DNA of 64,000 bases from Bryopsis sp. KO-2023 (Eukaryota > Chlorophyta > Ulvophyceae > Bryopsidales > Bryopsidaceae), in assembly GCA_030272585.1 (NCBI GenBank), contig BSYQ01000004.1, positions 2,480,001-2,544,000 on the forward strand, written 5' to 3'. Made by a program: the position numbers and the translations under genes. Every line of letters starts with the position of its first letter. The stretch's first letter is position 1. Under the pieces are notes generated by a model, which was given only the letters and a program-made list of their open reading frames with translations, was not told the DNA's origin and searched no databases. Shown piece after piece: positions 22,701 through 33,521 of this stretch.

Positions 22701-25700
22701 CAAAGGCCTCCCTCGTTGTGCCGTGGTCGGCCTTTTGTTGTAGAAGGAGCATAATCACATGAAGCAAGGTGAACACGCATCCCGGGTACAACGGCGTTTT
22801 CAGCTCCTCGTTGTGGTGAACGTCTCCAAAGAAGTCGGGGCCATCATTCTCAACGCTGTCAGAGTCAGTGTCCTCGTTGTGGACCGAGCTATCATCGCTG
22901 TCGTTTGTGGTTTCAGAGCTATTTTCTTCTCCATCGTCCTCCTCCACCTCGGTTTCTTCCTCGGTGTCCATCCCAGGGGATGCATCTGACTCGCTTCCAT
23001 CAACGGCAGGGAGTCCCCCATCGCCTCGGAGGTCGCCATCGTTGTCACCCCCACCATCGCCGTTGTGAATGTCAAGAACATCGTTGTCAACCTCTCCACC
23101 ACCGTCATTGTGCATGTCCAGGCCATCGTTGTGCACGTCCATGACATCGTGGTCACTTCCTCCATCGTCGTTGTTCACGTCAAGACCATCGTTGTTCACG
23201 TCCCTGACACCGCTGTTATCTTGGACATCATCGTTGGGGATGCTGCTCGCACCCACATCAGCTCCATCGCTCGCTTGTTGAAGGAGTGGTGCCAAACGCC
23301 TTTCTCCGCGTGATGCCTCGTTCTCGTCTGTCAGCCATGTAAAACATGCTAAAAAGCGGTGCAAACCAAGGGTATATACGTTGTCACAGCTTATAGTGGT
23401 AATATTCTAAAACTGAAACCTCAACACAATTTGAATCCCTTGTATCTCATCACTGGAGCATCAGATGACTTTGAAATTTTGATGGTGTGATAAATATAAA
23501 TAATCACATTACCTGACTAAATTTCAAAGACATCTGATGCTCTAGTGATGAGATACAAGGGATTCAAATTGTGTTGAGGTTTCAGTTTTAGAATATTACA
23601 ACTTAAAAGGAATTTCTGATTGCACATCTAAAAACACCCACCTTCCCATGCCTTCACCACCACCAACAGCTCCTCCAGCCTTAAGCAATTCCTCTTGTGT
23701 CCTACCCAATGATTCCTAGACCTAATAAGCTCCCTACAGCAAGGGCACCTACTTCCCCCCGTTTTTTTTAAGAGTGTTTTATACCCACTATAAAAATTCG
23801 GCATGGCGGCGAATTCCACGATTCCGTCGAAATCGCGAAAGGAAATTCGGATGCTGCATGAGTGGACGCTGCGTTGTGGACATCATGACGCAATTCCAAC
23901 GTTATTCGTGACGTCCACATCGGTGGACGTCACGGCGCGCGCGAACGTCAACAAAGGCCGGCCGCCACGAGCGCACTCCACTCGCGCACTGTTTTCCAAT
24001 ATGTCGACTGCCACGCATGCGTTTGTTTTGAGACCGAAGGGCCCCGAGGAGGGCGACGCCGCCGCCGGCTTCATGCTTGGAGATCCGCCGGAGAGTGACC
24101 GTGAGGTCGTGAAAAAGCTCCAGGGATGGGGCAGGATCTCCAACGTGTCGCTGGCGGCGGTGACCACCGCCTTCCTTGGGGCCGTCACCACCGTGGCGGT
24201 GTTGACGACCGGCCTGCTCCCCCTCACCCTTCCTCTCCCCGACGATGAGATGTTGCTGGACGCTTTCCTGGAGGGGGTGGAGGATCTGCTGGTGCTGGGG
24301 AAGGCGGCAGTGATTGTTGTGCCCTGGCAGGAGGGAGGAGGCTCCGGAGGGGGAAAAAAACCGACGGAAAAAACCCTGAGCGCGTCGCCAGACCCTCCAG
24401 GAAAGGGTCTGGTGGCCGCAACGCTAGAAGGGGTGGTGGGTTGGCAGGATGGTGTCTTTTGCACGGCGCGAAGGAGGGGTGAGGGGAGAGGAACATATCC
24501 AACGTTCGCCACCGAAGGTTTCGAGTGGTTGACAAAGGTGGGTGCACGGTCGGCGGGAAAAAAAGGGGGGGGAGGGGGGCTGGCTAAACTTCAGGGTTTC
24601 TTTCTCTTTCCGAAACCAAAGAAAACAACAGAATTTTCTTTGTTTCTCCATGTTTTTCTGGTTGTTTTGTTGTTGCTGTTGCTGAACCATGTTCTGTCCC
24701 TGTATAGCCATGCTGTATATACTAAAAACCATGGAAATGTGTGTGCAGTCGATTCGCGAGTGGTGGCCAAGGTGCAAGGACCAATCATACCACGACCGCC
24801 GCCACGCCCACATTCAGGCCGGGAACTTGTCCGGGTATGTGGCCGGCGCGGAGGACCCATACGGAGGCCGGAAGCTGCGGCTCGCCGGTCACATACCCGC
24901 GACTTTGACGCCAAACTTGGATGAAAACGAGGTAACCATGCAGAGAAAGCACTGTTCGTTGTTGTGAAAGTAAAAAACCATGCACACGATGTCCTGCGCA
25001 TTGCGGTATTTTGAAAAAACCATGCAAACGATGTCCTGCGCATTGCAGTTTTTTGCAAAAAACCATGCAAACGATGTCCTCTCCGCTGCTCATCATAAAA
25101 ACCATGCAAAGTCAAATCTGTTCGTTGCAGTTTGCTTGAAACACCATGTAACAACAGCCATGTCCGTTGTGCAGGTGGGGGGAGTCGATGTCACGGATGC
25201 GGCCGGTGCAAAACGAATGAGGATGTTCATGCAGCTCGTGGAGAAGCGGCTCATGATTCAGCGGGCGAACAGGGGGAGGGTCCTCGACGGAGCTCAAACA
25301 TTCAAGCTATCCCTCAAAGCCATCAAACTTTACGTCTCCAAGAGGTAGGGTGTTTGCGTTGTTATTCCGTTGAGTGTCGCTGTGTTTCTCTGTTGTAACC
25401 ATGTTGTTTTGTTGGATGTCGTTGTGTTTCTCCGGTTCAACCATGTTGGTTTGTTCAGTGTCGTTGTGTTTCTCTGGTTCAACCATGTTGTTTGTTTTAA
25501 CCATGTTATTGTTGTGTTTAGAATCGCGGACGAGAGCCGGGTACGATTCACCAAGAACCGCTCGGGGAACTTCGTGGAGTCCAACCTTCGTCACCCACTC
25601 AGGGACAACCGTGAACTTTTCACGGAGGACGCCGAGTGGGTGACGACGGTTCGCCTCCAAGAGGCTCGCTTCGCGGAGCATGGCGACGTCCACGTCGCCA

Positions 25701-28700
25701 CATCCGCGAAGCTCGACGACGAGGGCGCCGAGTCCCCCGAGGACGTCGGCTCAGAGTCTTCCGACTCCCCCCCTCACGCTGACGCCGGTGAAGACCTCGC
25801 TGGGGAACTCCTGGGGACCCGCATCGCCGAGAAGGAGAAGTCGCCATCGCCCGCCACACCACGTCGCCCACACTTAGCGCGGCGTGGAAGGAAGACTCCA
25901 AAAGGGAGAAACCCCCCACGTGGCGCCCCGAAGACCCCCTTGTCCGCCCGCCGTTCCACCCGGCTCGCGGCACAGCGAGGTAACCTTGAAACTGTCGTGT
26001 TTTCCGTTGCAGTGTGCGTTGTGTTCAAGTGTGTTTGCATTGTTGTCTATTTGGATGTCGTTGTATTGAAGCTATGTTAAACGTTGTGTTGCAGATGCCT
26101 CATGGAGGGATCTCGACGAAGGGTTTGACACGGAGCGAGATCTTGTGGAGATGAGCGACGCACCGGCGGGCGGGCAGGGGGGGGCGGAGGTGGTGCCTCC
26201 AGCGGTTGGCGGGGCACTCACAACGACGACGGCCCCAGGTGCAACGGCGGAGGAGGGGGGGGTGCCTTCTGAGACGCCCACCAGAAGCGCTTCCACCAAG
26301 GACTCAGCTGAGAGGCGGAGGAAGAAGAGGAAGGGAAAGAAAAGGAAGGGGGGGGAGGCTGAAGAAGACACAACGTCGGCACCTTCCGGTGCAACGGCGG
26401 AGGAGGGAATGACAACGGCGGCGGAGGGAATGACAACGGCGGAGTCGGGGGGGGGAAAAAAATCCAAGAAATCAAAGAAAACCAAAAAAAAGTAGAAGGG
26501 AACTGAGCTGGGTGATGATGGGTGGGGAGTTTGATTTGTGCTGTGGTTTTTCTGGCTGTTTTGGGGGGCAACTGAGCTGGGGGATGATGGGTGGGGAGTT
26601 TGATTTGTGCTGTGATTTTTTTTGGCTGTTTTGGGGGGCAACTGAGCTGGGGGATGATGGGTGGGGAGTTTGATTTGTGCTGTGATTTTTTTTGGCTGTT
26701 TTGGGGGGCAACTGAGCTGGGGGATGATGGGTGGGGAGTTTGATTTGTGCTGTGATTTTTTTTGGCTGTTTTGGGGGGCAACTGAGCTGGGGGATGATGG
26801 GTGGGGAGTTTGATTTGTGCTGTGGTTTTTTTTGGCTGTTTTGGGGGGCAACTGAGCTGGGGGATGATGGGTGGGGAGTTTGATTTGTGCTGTGGTTTTT
26901 TTTGGCTGTTTTGGGGGGCAACTGAGCTGGGGGATGATGGGTGGGGAGTTTGATTTGTGCTGTGGTTTTTCTGGAATGTGTTTCAAACATCAAATACCAG
27001 ACTTGGTGGATTTGTAAATAACGTTGCAGAGTGGTCTGTCCCCGTTGTAAACGTTGTTGTTGTTCATGGTTGCAAACGAACCACTCAACCATGTGTACCT
27101 GAGTGTCTTCAGAATTAGGTCAGCGTAATGTCATCGATGACGACGATGTCGTCGATTCGACATTGTAAGAATTAACTATGTTCTCACAATGTCGAATCGA
27201 CAAATTTGTTCCCTGCCGGCGCCTCACAGCTTTCGCGTCAGCTTTTTCTTTTCAATTTTCTGGTTGTTCTAGAAAGAAGATCTTCTTTCTCGGTCGTTTC
27301 TCGAACTCGTTCGTATGTCCTCCGGCTAGCTCACCTGAGAGAGCCAGGTTTTGAGCAAGCCAGACTGTCCGCCGTCAACAACACCGCTACTAGCTAGTAG
27401 GATTCAGCAGCGATGACTGCAGTGGACACCCCAGAACCAAGCTCGCAACAACCGTTGGACGCAGTGGGGGTCACTTTGCTGGACTTTAATGAGGATATCG
27501 ACCTTCCTAGAGTCACCGCGCAGGATGGACCCGACCAGCCAAGAATGAAAGCAGACGAGACTTCCTCAGTGAATCCCACTGAAACCGTGGAACCGGTGTT
27601 GGGTGGGAGGTGGCAGATAGCAGGTGGGAGGGATCTATTGTTTAATTTTCAGTGTGCCAAAGGATGGCCGTGAGACAAGCAGTGCACCAGTTTTGTTCTC
27701 CAACTCCCCCTTGAACAGGCAAGAAACAGGGCTGCTGGGTGGGCTTTTTTTTTGGGGTCAGGTTGTTCCCTTCTACTTTTCTTGCAGTGGACAAAAGCTA
27801 AAATGGATCAGAGCACTGTTGCAGGGAACCGAAGGCACTGAACAAGACACACAGAAGCCCACAAGGTTTTTTCTGCACGAAGAGTGCTCCGAAACAAACG
27901 TTGGCGTCCCAGGTGGGCCTCCAATGCCATCAGACGAGCATCATCTTCCATCCACATCGGCAGCCTTTCTTGATCATTTGAAGACCTGGACAACTGACCT
28001 GGCCAACAATCAAAATCAGGTGACCATGATCGAAACCTTGATGCAGTGGGAACAAGCAGTGGCAACAAGTTGTAGAAAGAGTCCACGTTTTAACCGGTTG
28101 ATCCACCGGACATTCCAGGATCCAAAAGGAAGGAAACCGATGCTCCTGTCAAACTCTGAATAGAAACAGGTCCTAACCAGGTGCACCTGGGTTTCCTTCC
28201 AGGTTGGAAAACCAGTCAAGGAGGCATATCAACAGTGGTGGTGAAAGGATGGTTCGAGCTGTGGCAAAGGCAAGGCAGCAACGGCTGCTGGAGGTTTCAC
28301 TGTTGCTATCGCCGGTGCAGTGTGTTTCAAGAGGGAAAACTGATTCAAGGCCAGCAGGACATGCTCAGGCTGAGTTTAGGTAAGTAAAGAAAAGCAAGAA
28401 AGGTTCTTATCTTTTGTGGGGGTGAACGGTGGAACGATGCTTTCGTTTTATTGATTCCTTCTTTGAAGGCCAGGTGCTTGTGAATTTACGATGGACTGAA
28501 GGCTGGATCGACAGGGTTCAAAAGTGTGTCTGTTCTTTATGTAGGGTGTTGGTTTTTTTTTGTTTTTTCAATGGAAAGATGGATGGAAAAGTGAATGCCA
28601 TCACGTGGATTCCTGAAAAAAGCTAGGGCTTCTTTTCGAAACAGTCATGGCCTCACTTGTTAGATTAAAACTATCACACTCTTCCGTGTTCATTTTTTAT

Positions 28701-31700
28701 TTTCTTTTGAAATTTTTCTTTTTTTATCGTCTCCTCAGGTGTATATGCCCGACCTGTTCACCGATGTGGACATTTCCACAGAAAAATTATCTGGGGTCTC
28801 AGTTATTGTAATTGGTGGGGAGGAGCCAGTGGAGTCGACCGTTCCAGACTAAGTTGTCACGTTCGCATCCGCAAATGCTTCTGCATGCACGAAGGAGGGC
28901 ACAGTTGCAGGTCAAGCTTGTGTGTGGGGAATGCTTCATCAGTGATGGAAGGTGCAACCACTGTCGTTGGAAATCCTTGTGGTGGACTGAAGCGGTTGGA
29001 GGCCTGTCGTGGTGTTGGTGCTTTTTGCTATGCGAGAACCTTCAAGAGGAAGCTCTGTAACTGTTCCAAGACGGGGAATAGTGGTCCATGGATCAGAATC
29101 AATGTGTACAGTTACGAGAAGAATACGAAGAGGTCTTTTCAAGATGGGATCCTTATTTCGGCTTTTCATATTTCATTTGTGAGTTGGGATGGCAGGGAGT
29201 GACGTCCTTTATTTCGTTTCCAGTCCTGCAACATTTCTGATGGGAATATCGATGGGGGGTTTTTAATCTTAATTGTTATTTGTAAAAAACGTTGCAAAAC
29301 CGACAACCAACATTGTGAGAAAGCCTCTCCCCGTTGTGGCAATCAACGGTGCAAAACCTGCGTCCAACAATGTGATGAAGCCATTCCCCGTTGTAAGAAT
29401 CAACGTTGCAAAACCCACAACCAACAATGTGACGAAGCCACTCCCCGTTGTAGCATCCAACGTTGCAAAACCCACAACCAACAATGTGACGAAGCCACTC
29501 CCCGTTGTAGCATCCAACGTTGCGGAGTGCACATTATTCCGTGCTAAAACGCCTGTCTGCGTTGTGAACTGCATCGTTGTGGAGTGCACATTGTTCCGTG
29601 CTCAGAGGCCTGTTTACGTTGTGAACTGCATCGTTGTGGAGTGCACATTGTTCCGTGCTAAAACGCCTGTCTGCGTTGTGGACGTCATCGTTGCGGAGTG
29701 CACATTGTTCCGTGCTAAAACGCCTGTCTGCGTTGTGAACTGCATCGTTGTGGAGTGCACATTGTTCCGTGCTAAAACGCCTGTCTGCGTTGTGAACTGC
29801 ATCGTTGTGGAGTGCACATTGTTCCGTGCTAAAACGCCTGTCTGCGTTGTGAACTGCATCGTTGTGGAGTGCACATTGTTCCGTGCTAAAACGCCTGTCT
29901 GCGTTGTGAACTGCATCGTTGTGGAGTGCACATTGTTCCGTGCTCAGAGGCCTGTTTACGTTGTAAACTGCATCGTTGCGGAGTGCACATTGTTCCGTGC
30001 TCAGAGGCCTGTTTACGTTGTGAACTGCATCGTTGTGGAGTGCACATTGTTCCGTGCTAAAACGCCTGTCTGCGTTGTGAACTGCATCGTTGTGGAGTGC
30101 ACATTGTTCCGTGCTCAGAGGCCTGTTTACGTTGTAAACTGCATCGTTGTGGAGTGCACATTGTTCCGTGCTCAGAGGCCTGTTTACGTTGTAAACTACA
30201 TCGTTGCAAATCAAGCACTCAACCATGTCATTTCCAAAAGACGTCAACCATGCTAACCGGGCCTTCTGCGTGACTCGCCGACTGGATGTGGGTGCTAAAA
30301 AATGCAACATTGTTGAATGTGCACTCCACATCGATGAAAAACAACCATGCAAACGGGGTGTAGACCAACGTTAATGATGTCATTAACCATGCGAACGTTT
30401 ACATCGTATTCAGCGAATCTCCTATAGTGTCATTGTCTCTTGCAGGGGCAAATGTGGATTTTAAAGATGAGTATGGAGGCACCCCATTGATAGATGCATC
30501 CCGTTTCGGAAGACTGGAGTTGGTTGAGTTTCTCCTGGAATCAGGTACTTCTTATGTTGTTTTTTCTCAACGCTTTTGTATTTTGATACCGATTTTTCTT
30601 TTTGAGAGAACTATACTTTTGGACGATGTAGAGAGAATTTTTATGGTTTTATTTTGTTAGTATTTATTCACCAACAAAGAGATTTTGTCTGGTAGCATTA
30701 ATAATATCATGGATCCCCACCTCCTTTCTGAGGTGGACTGCTTCAAGTCTTGTCATTTTATACAAAATTTACATGGAATACATTTATCTGTTTTACAATA
30801 AAATGACACTATGCAGGCGGAAAAGGTAATCCCTGCAATTTCCATTTATGTAATTTATATTATTTTGCAATTTCCATTTGACTGCAGAGCATCAAGCGTT
30901 TCAGTTTGTAGAACTTTTCCCACGGCAATTTGGTAGTCTTTTTTAAACTGTGGAATTGGGCCAAATCCTCCCCCCCCCAAAAAAAAAAAGAAAGTATAAA
31001 TAAATAAATAAAACAGTTATCTGTCGTGGTGATTTTTTGAATGGGTGCTGAGGGTTGAAACATGTGCTCCATATATTTTTCTTCAGGAGCTGATGTTAAT
31101 GCACAGAGAAGTGATAAGTCCACTGCTTTGCATTTGGCTGCAGAGCATTCCTTTATAGAAATTGTAAACATTTTGATCAAAGCAGGTGATGTTTTATAAC
31201 TTTATGCCTCTCGCAGATGTTGTTTTCCTTTTTCTTTCAGGAAAATGCAAATTTGGAGACACCCTCTAATTACAGCTTTCTCAAAGAAGCAGTAATATAC
31301 GCAGTATCTCCTAGAATCCAGAAAACGTCTTTCACTACATTGAATGTGATTTACATGATGAAAACCATTGCACATTTTTATCAAACACTGAAACTTCTGC
31401 ATGCATAGCCATCAAAATAGAACGTTATCCTTTCTTTTTTCTTGAGTTTCACTTGGAGGTTGTGCACTCAGGTGTCAGCATGTGGAATTTTTTTTATCAA
31501 TTGAATCCAGGAAATTGAGATATGCATTGTGAAGTTCTTTCATGAATTGTTCCAGGGGCAGACATTGATGCACAAAATTCCCGTGGTAGAACTCCGTTTA
31601 TTTTCATCCTACTGGGGGATCTTGGACTGGATGTTGTCAAGGGGTTTATCAAAGCAGGTGAAGCTTGAAAGGGACCATCAAAATGGTTTGTTCAGTCTGT

Positions 31701-33521
31701 CACCATGACGCTCTCACACACAAAGTGCCTGTGGACTTTCAGAAAAAAAAAGAAAAGAAAAAAAACAAGCTAATGATTAATTAACAATAACAAGCAAGCT
31801 AATTAACAAGCTAATGATTTTGTTCAACTGCTTTTTCAATGCAGGGGCAAGTGTGAATTTGAGAGAACTTTACGCTGGATACACCCCTTTGATGGTCGCT
31901 ATAACAAAGGGAAAAGTGGAGGTGGTTGAGTTTCTCCTGGAATCAGGTGCTTTTGACACAAACTGATTCATTTCTTGGGTTTCATTCCAATTTCAATATG
32001 GTGAAAATATGGGGGGGTGCCTGATACAGAAATGATCGGAGTTAGGGTTAATACTCTAAGAAAAAAGCTTTTATAAAAGAAACAATTTGGATTATCTGCT
32101 TCTGGATATGGTTCTTTTTGTAAGTTTCCTCACAGTGAACTGGAACAATTGAACTGCCATGTGTGGTGATGGAAATTCCTGATTCTAGTATTTTTCATGG
32201 TATGTTGATGACCGCGGACAGATTTTGTTTTTATTTAATTAAATTAATTAAATAATTTGCGGATTTGGGCTGTAAGAATCACGTGTCAAAAATGACTCAT
32301 GACTATGTCGTTGTTCTGCAGGAGCAAATATTGAAGCAAAAAATTTTTATGGTGACACTGCATTGCATCTTGCTCAAGAATATAGTAACTTGGACATTGC
32401 CAAGGTTTTGGTCGAAGCAGGTGACCGCGATTTTATTTTTCCAGTTCATGTCGTGGTGTTTTGACAGAAATGGTTTTATATCTATCAGTTTTATGGATTT
32501 TCAGGGGCAAATGTGGATGTGAAGAACCTTCTTGGTGACACCCCTTTGATAAGACTTACAATATTTCGGCAAGGGGTGGCGTGGTATATGGTGGAGTATC
32601 TCTTGGAATCAGGTGTTCTTGGCAAACCTATTGCTAAATGTGCAAAATAAGTAACTCCCAGTTTCACTACATGTATTGTACAGTGATAGTACAATTAAGA
32701 AAGCCAGATTCAAGATTGTGGCGAACGAGACAGTGCATTTCTTTTTTATGATTTGGTTTTTCAGGGGGGGTAAAAATTGATGCATAGGCTTCCAGGGGAG
32801 GAAAGTACAATGTAGTTTCATTCTGTGAAGCACAATTTGCGTTTTGCTGACACATCGATGGCAGGATATCAAAATCACTTGTATGATGGACTCAGCTTTT
32901 CTTGCTTTGGGGTAGTTGCAATATGTAGAAATAAGTTCTGCAATAATCTTTAATCTTGATTGCTTTTCGAAGATTGCTTTTGCCCCTTGTCATAGGACAA
33001 TGCAGGTTGGGTACTGCGTGGAATCAACTGGTGCTAAATTCTAAGCCACTTTTTCTGAATTTCTTTTGCTCCAGTGCTGCTGGAGTGTCGTTCGTGATGC
33101 ACACAAATTCTGCATGTCAGTTGGACTCTGGAGTCTTAAAATGTTTGTAAACAATTCTTGGGGATTGTTCGCAGGTGCAGATACCAATGCCCAAAATGAT
33201 GATGGGAAAACAGTATTGATGAGAGTTCTTGACATAGACCCAATAAACCAAACACTGGTTGAACTCCTTTTAGACAATGGAGCTGAAGTGAACGTGCAGG
33301 ATGATGATGGAAACACTGCACTGCATTTTGCAGCCGAAGAAGGCCATGGTGAATCAATCGAACTTCTGATAAAGGCGGGAGCTGATGTTGACATTCAGAA
33401 TGATGATGGGGACAAACCTGTGGATGTGATTTGCGAATGCAATCTGGAGCCTTATTATTGTGGGGAAGGATCATGTGGCAAAGGAGAGAAGAAGCGTCTC
33501 AAAGCCATTCTGGAAGGTTGA
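16784..33521 (+). CDS. Ankyrin-repeat protein gene 2, interrupted by a CACTA element in an intron
   Basis: This is the divergent paralogue of gene 1. A signal-peptide exon begins near 16784 (VLSVLIIWTLCCCSQG). A GDAEVVGSW exon lies at about 17278-17395. Then come 17677-17754, 17871-17994, 18321-18419, 30446-30544, 31087-31185, 31556-31657, 31845-31946, 32322-32420, 32505-32612 and a terminal exon at 33175-33521 ending [12 protein letters not shown]. Ankyrin exons are 99-108 bp and all phase 1. The 12-kb intron 18420-30445 would be about 120 bp without the CACTA element. The donor that keeps the first exon in frame in gene 1 is followed here by a TAA at 16919, so the 5' end may not be functional. 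Downstream exons are intact. There are fewer repeats than in gene 1. Confidence 0.8.
19193..23804 (-). CDS. CACTA transposase, TNP2-like, multi-exon
   Basis: Exon 1 begins at ATG 23804 with a zinc-finger-like start (CPCCRELIRSRNHWVGHKRNC) and ends near 23649. Exon 2 starts near 23324 in matching phase with an Asp/Asn-rich acidic stretch, then a conserved block (LYPGCVFTLLHVIMLL, HVLPTSLLRIKRLLG, CERGCKFYH). Later segments at 21420-21898 (SLHYPLLIISGPKEPKT, MTARNACPDCFG), 21077-21310 (VMGVAHLILMGLVKDFL), about 20820-20965 (KVPTDFGACIVDLTAERVYS), 20510-20670, 20160-20440 and 19193-19695 (WGCTETFFSKRW, VDLNNVFKI) follow the order of TNP2 and its C-terminal DUF4216/4218-like parts. It should cut and join the CACTA ends. 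The segment 21900-22560 reads best in two frames, so a small intron or a frameshift is present, and I cannot tell whether the enzyme is active. Confidence 0.8.
23400..23598. mobile_element. Foldback MITE within transposase intron 1
   Basis: The outer roughly 85 bases at each side are near-perfect inverted copies (TAATATTCTAAAACTGAAAC at the left; its complement ends at 23598) around a central region of about 30 bp, with TA at both edges. The element lies between transposase exon 1 (ending near 23649) and exon 2 (starting near 23324), so it is nested in the larger transposon and would be spliced out. Confidence 0.85.
23803..26495 (+). CDS. Second CACTA gene, basic/acidic low-complexity protein, five exons
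   Basis: Exons at 23803-24537, 24749-24931, 25175-25344, 25522-25979 and 26095-26495 join in phase to 649 codons including the stop, which supports the model. Segments include SIREWWPRCKDQSYHDRRHA, GGVDVTDAAGAKRMRMFMQL, an Arg/Pro-rich stretch and a Lys-rich C-terminus (RRRKKRKGKKRKGG, SKKSKKTKKK). A DNA-binding accessory role, like TNPA of En/Spm, is plausible from position and composition but is not shown by homology. The ATG at 23803 overlaps the transposase ATG on the other strand, and a TATAAAA lies only about 10 bp before it, so the real start may be ATG 23851 or 24001. Confidence 0.6.
26501..26975 (+). repeat. 70-bp minisatellite, about 6.8 copies
   Basis: Units begin ACTGAGCTGGGGGATGATGG at 26571, 26641, 26711, 26781, 26851 and 26921, with a slightly diverged first copy at 26501. 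Copies differ by single bases, mostly in a T run. The array starts just after the stop codon of the second CACTA gene. Because 70 is not a multiple of three, the same peptide-like pattern appears in several minus-strand frames, which should not be taken as a gene. Confidence 0.95.
27151..27201. repeat. Short perfect inverted repeat inside the CACTA element
   Basis: GTCGATTCGACATTGT (27151-27166) is perfectly complementary to 27186-27201 across a loop of 19 bases. It marks the start of about 2 kb of DNA (to about 29280) without the AACGTTG motifs found on either side. It may be the edge of a nested insertion or of captured DNA. Confidence 0.6.
27413..28163 (+). CDS. Uncharacterised two-exon gene carried inside the CACTA element
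   Basis: Exons 27413-27609 and 27788-28163 join in phase (donor GGTGGGAG|GTGGCA, acceptor TTGCAG) to 190 residues. The N-terminal half is acidic and rich in Pro, Thr and Asp. The C-terminal half contains AFLDHLKTWTTDLANNQNQV and ends KGRKPMLLSNSE. I do not recognise a domain. Its base composition is closer to host genes than to the surrounding AACGTTG-rich DNA, so it may be captured or belong to a nested element. Confidence 0.45.
28200..29202 (+). CDS. Possible further exons of cargo, Cys-rich
   Basis: An open stretch at about 28202-28379 (ending DMLRLSL before GTAAGT) can be joined in phase to about 28739-29202, which stays open for about 150 codons and is cysteine-rich (RIRKCFCMHEGGHSC, ARTFKRKLCNCSKTG). 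It could be a separate gene or the 3' part of the 27413 gene by alternative splicing. No family is recognised, and chance cannot be excluded. Confidence 0.3.
29520..30200 (+). repeat. 57-bp tandem array in the right subterminal region of the CACTA element
   Basis: About 12 units share GTTGTGGAGTGCACATTGTT followed by CCGTGCT. Two versions alternate irregularly: one continues AAAACGCCTGTCTGC, the other CAGAGGCCTGTTTAC. Since 57 is divisible by three, long open frames appear on both strands (29273-30256 plus, 29534-30352 minus) and are artefacts. Subterminal repeats of CACTA elements are known binding sites for transposon proteins, so this is the likely role. Confidence 0.9.

Larger units (their letters stand above)
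18528..30429. mobile_element. CACTA (EnSpm-type) DNA transposon, 11.9 kb, with TCA target duplication
   Basis: The left end reads CACTATGGGAGATTCACT. The right end, reverse-complemented, reads CACTATAGGAGATTCGCT, matching at 16 of 18 bases. TCA lies immediately outside both ends (18525-18527 and 30430-30432). A CACTA terminus with a 3-bp duplication defines the superfamily. Inside are a TNP2-like transposase gene on the minus strand, a divergent second gene on the plus strand, an uncharacterised gene, and AACGTTG/CAACCATG-rich subterminal DNA, including a 57-bp array at the right end. The element occupies one intron of ankyrin gene 2 and leaves the splice sites intact. Confidence 0.93.

Noticed and set aside
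23883-24512. Minus-strand frame of 209 codons
   Set aside because: It is antisense to exon 1 of the plus-strand gene, whose five exons join in phase. Its Pro/Ser/Thr bias is what a GC-rich antisense frame gives.
26072-27092. Long minus-strand frames rich in HKSNSPPIIPQLSCPPKQPK-type repeats
   Set aside because: They translate the 70-bp minisatellite in successive frames and then run antisense to the last exon of the plus-strand CACTA gene.
29273-30352. Long open frames on both strands (327 and 272 codons)
   Set aside because: They are produced by the 57-bp tandem array, whose period is a multiple of three. Neither contains anything but the repeat.
18420-30445. A CRISPR-like array, suggested by the regularly spaced repeats
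   Set aside because: The repeats are contiguous tandem units without unique spacers, and the locus is eukaryotic and bounded by CACTA termini.
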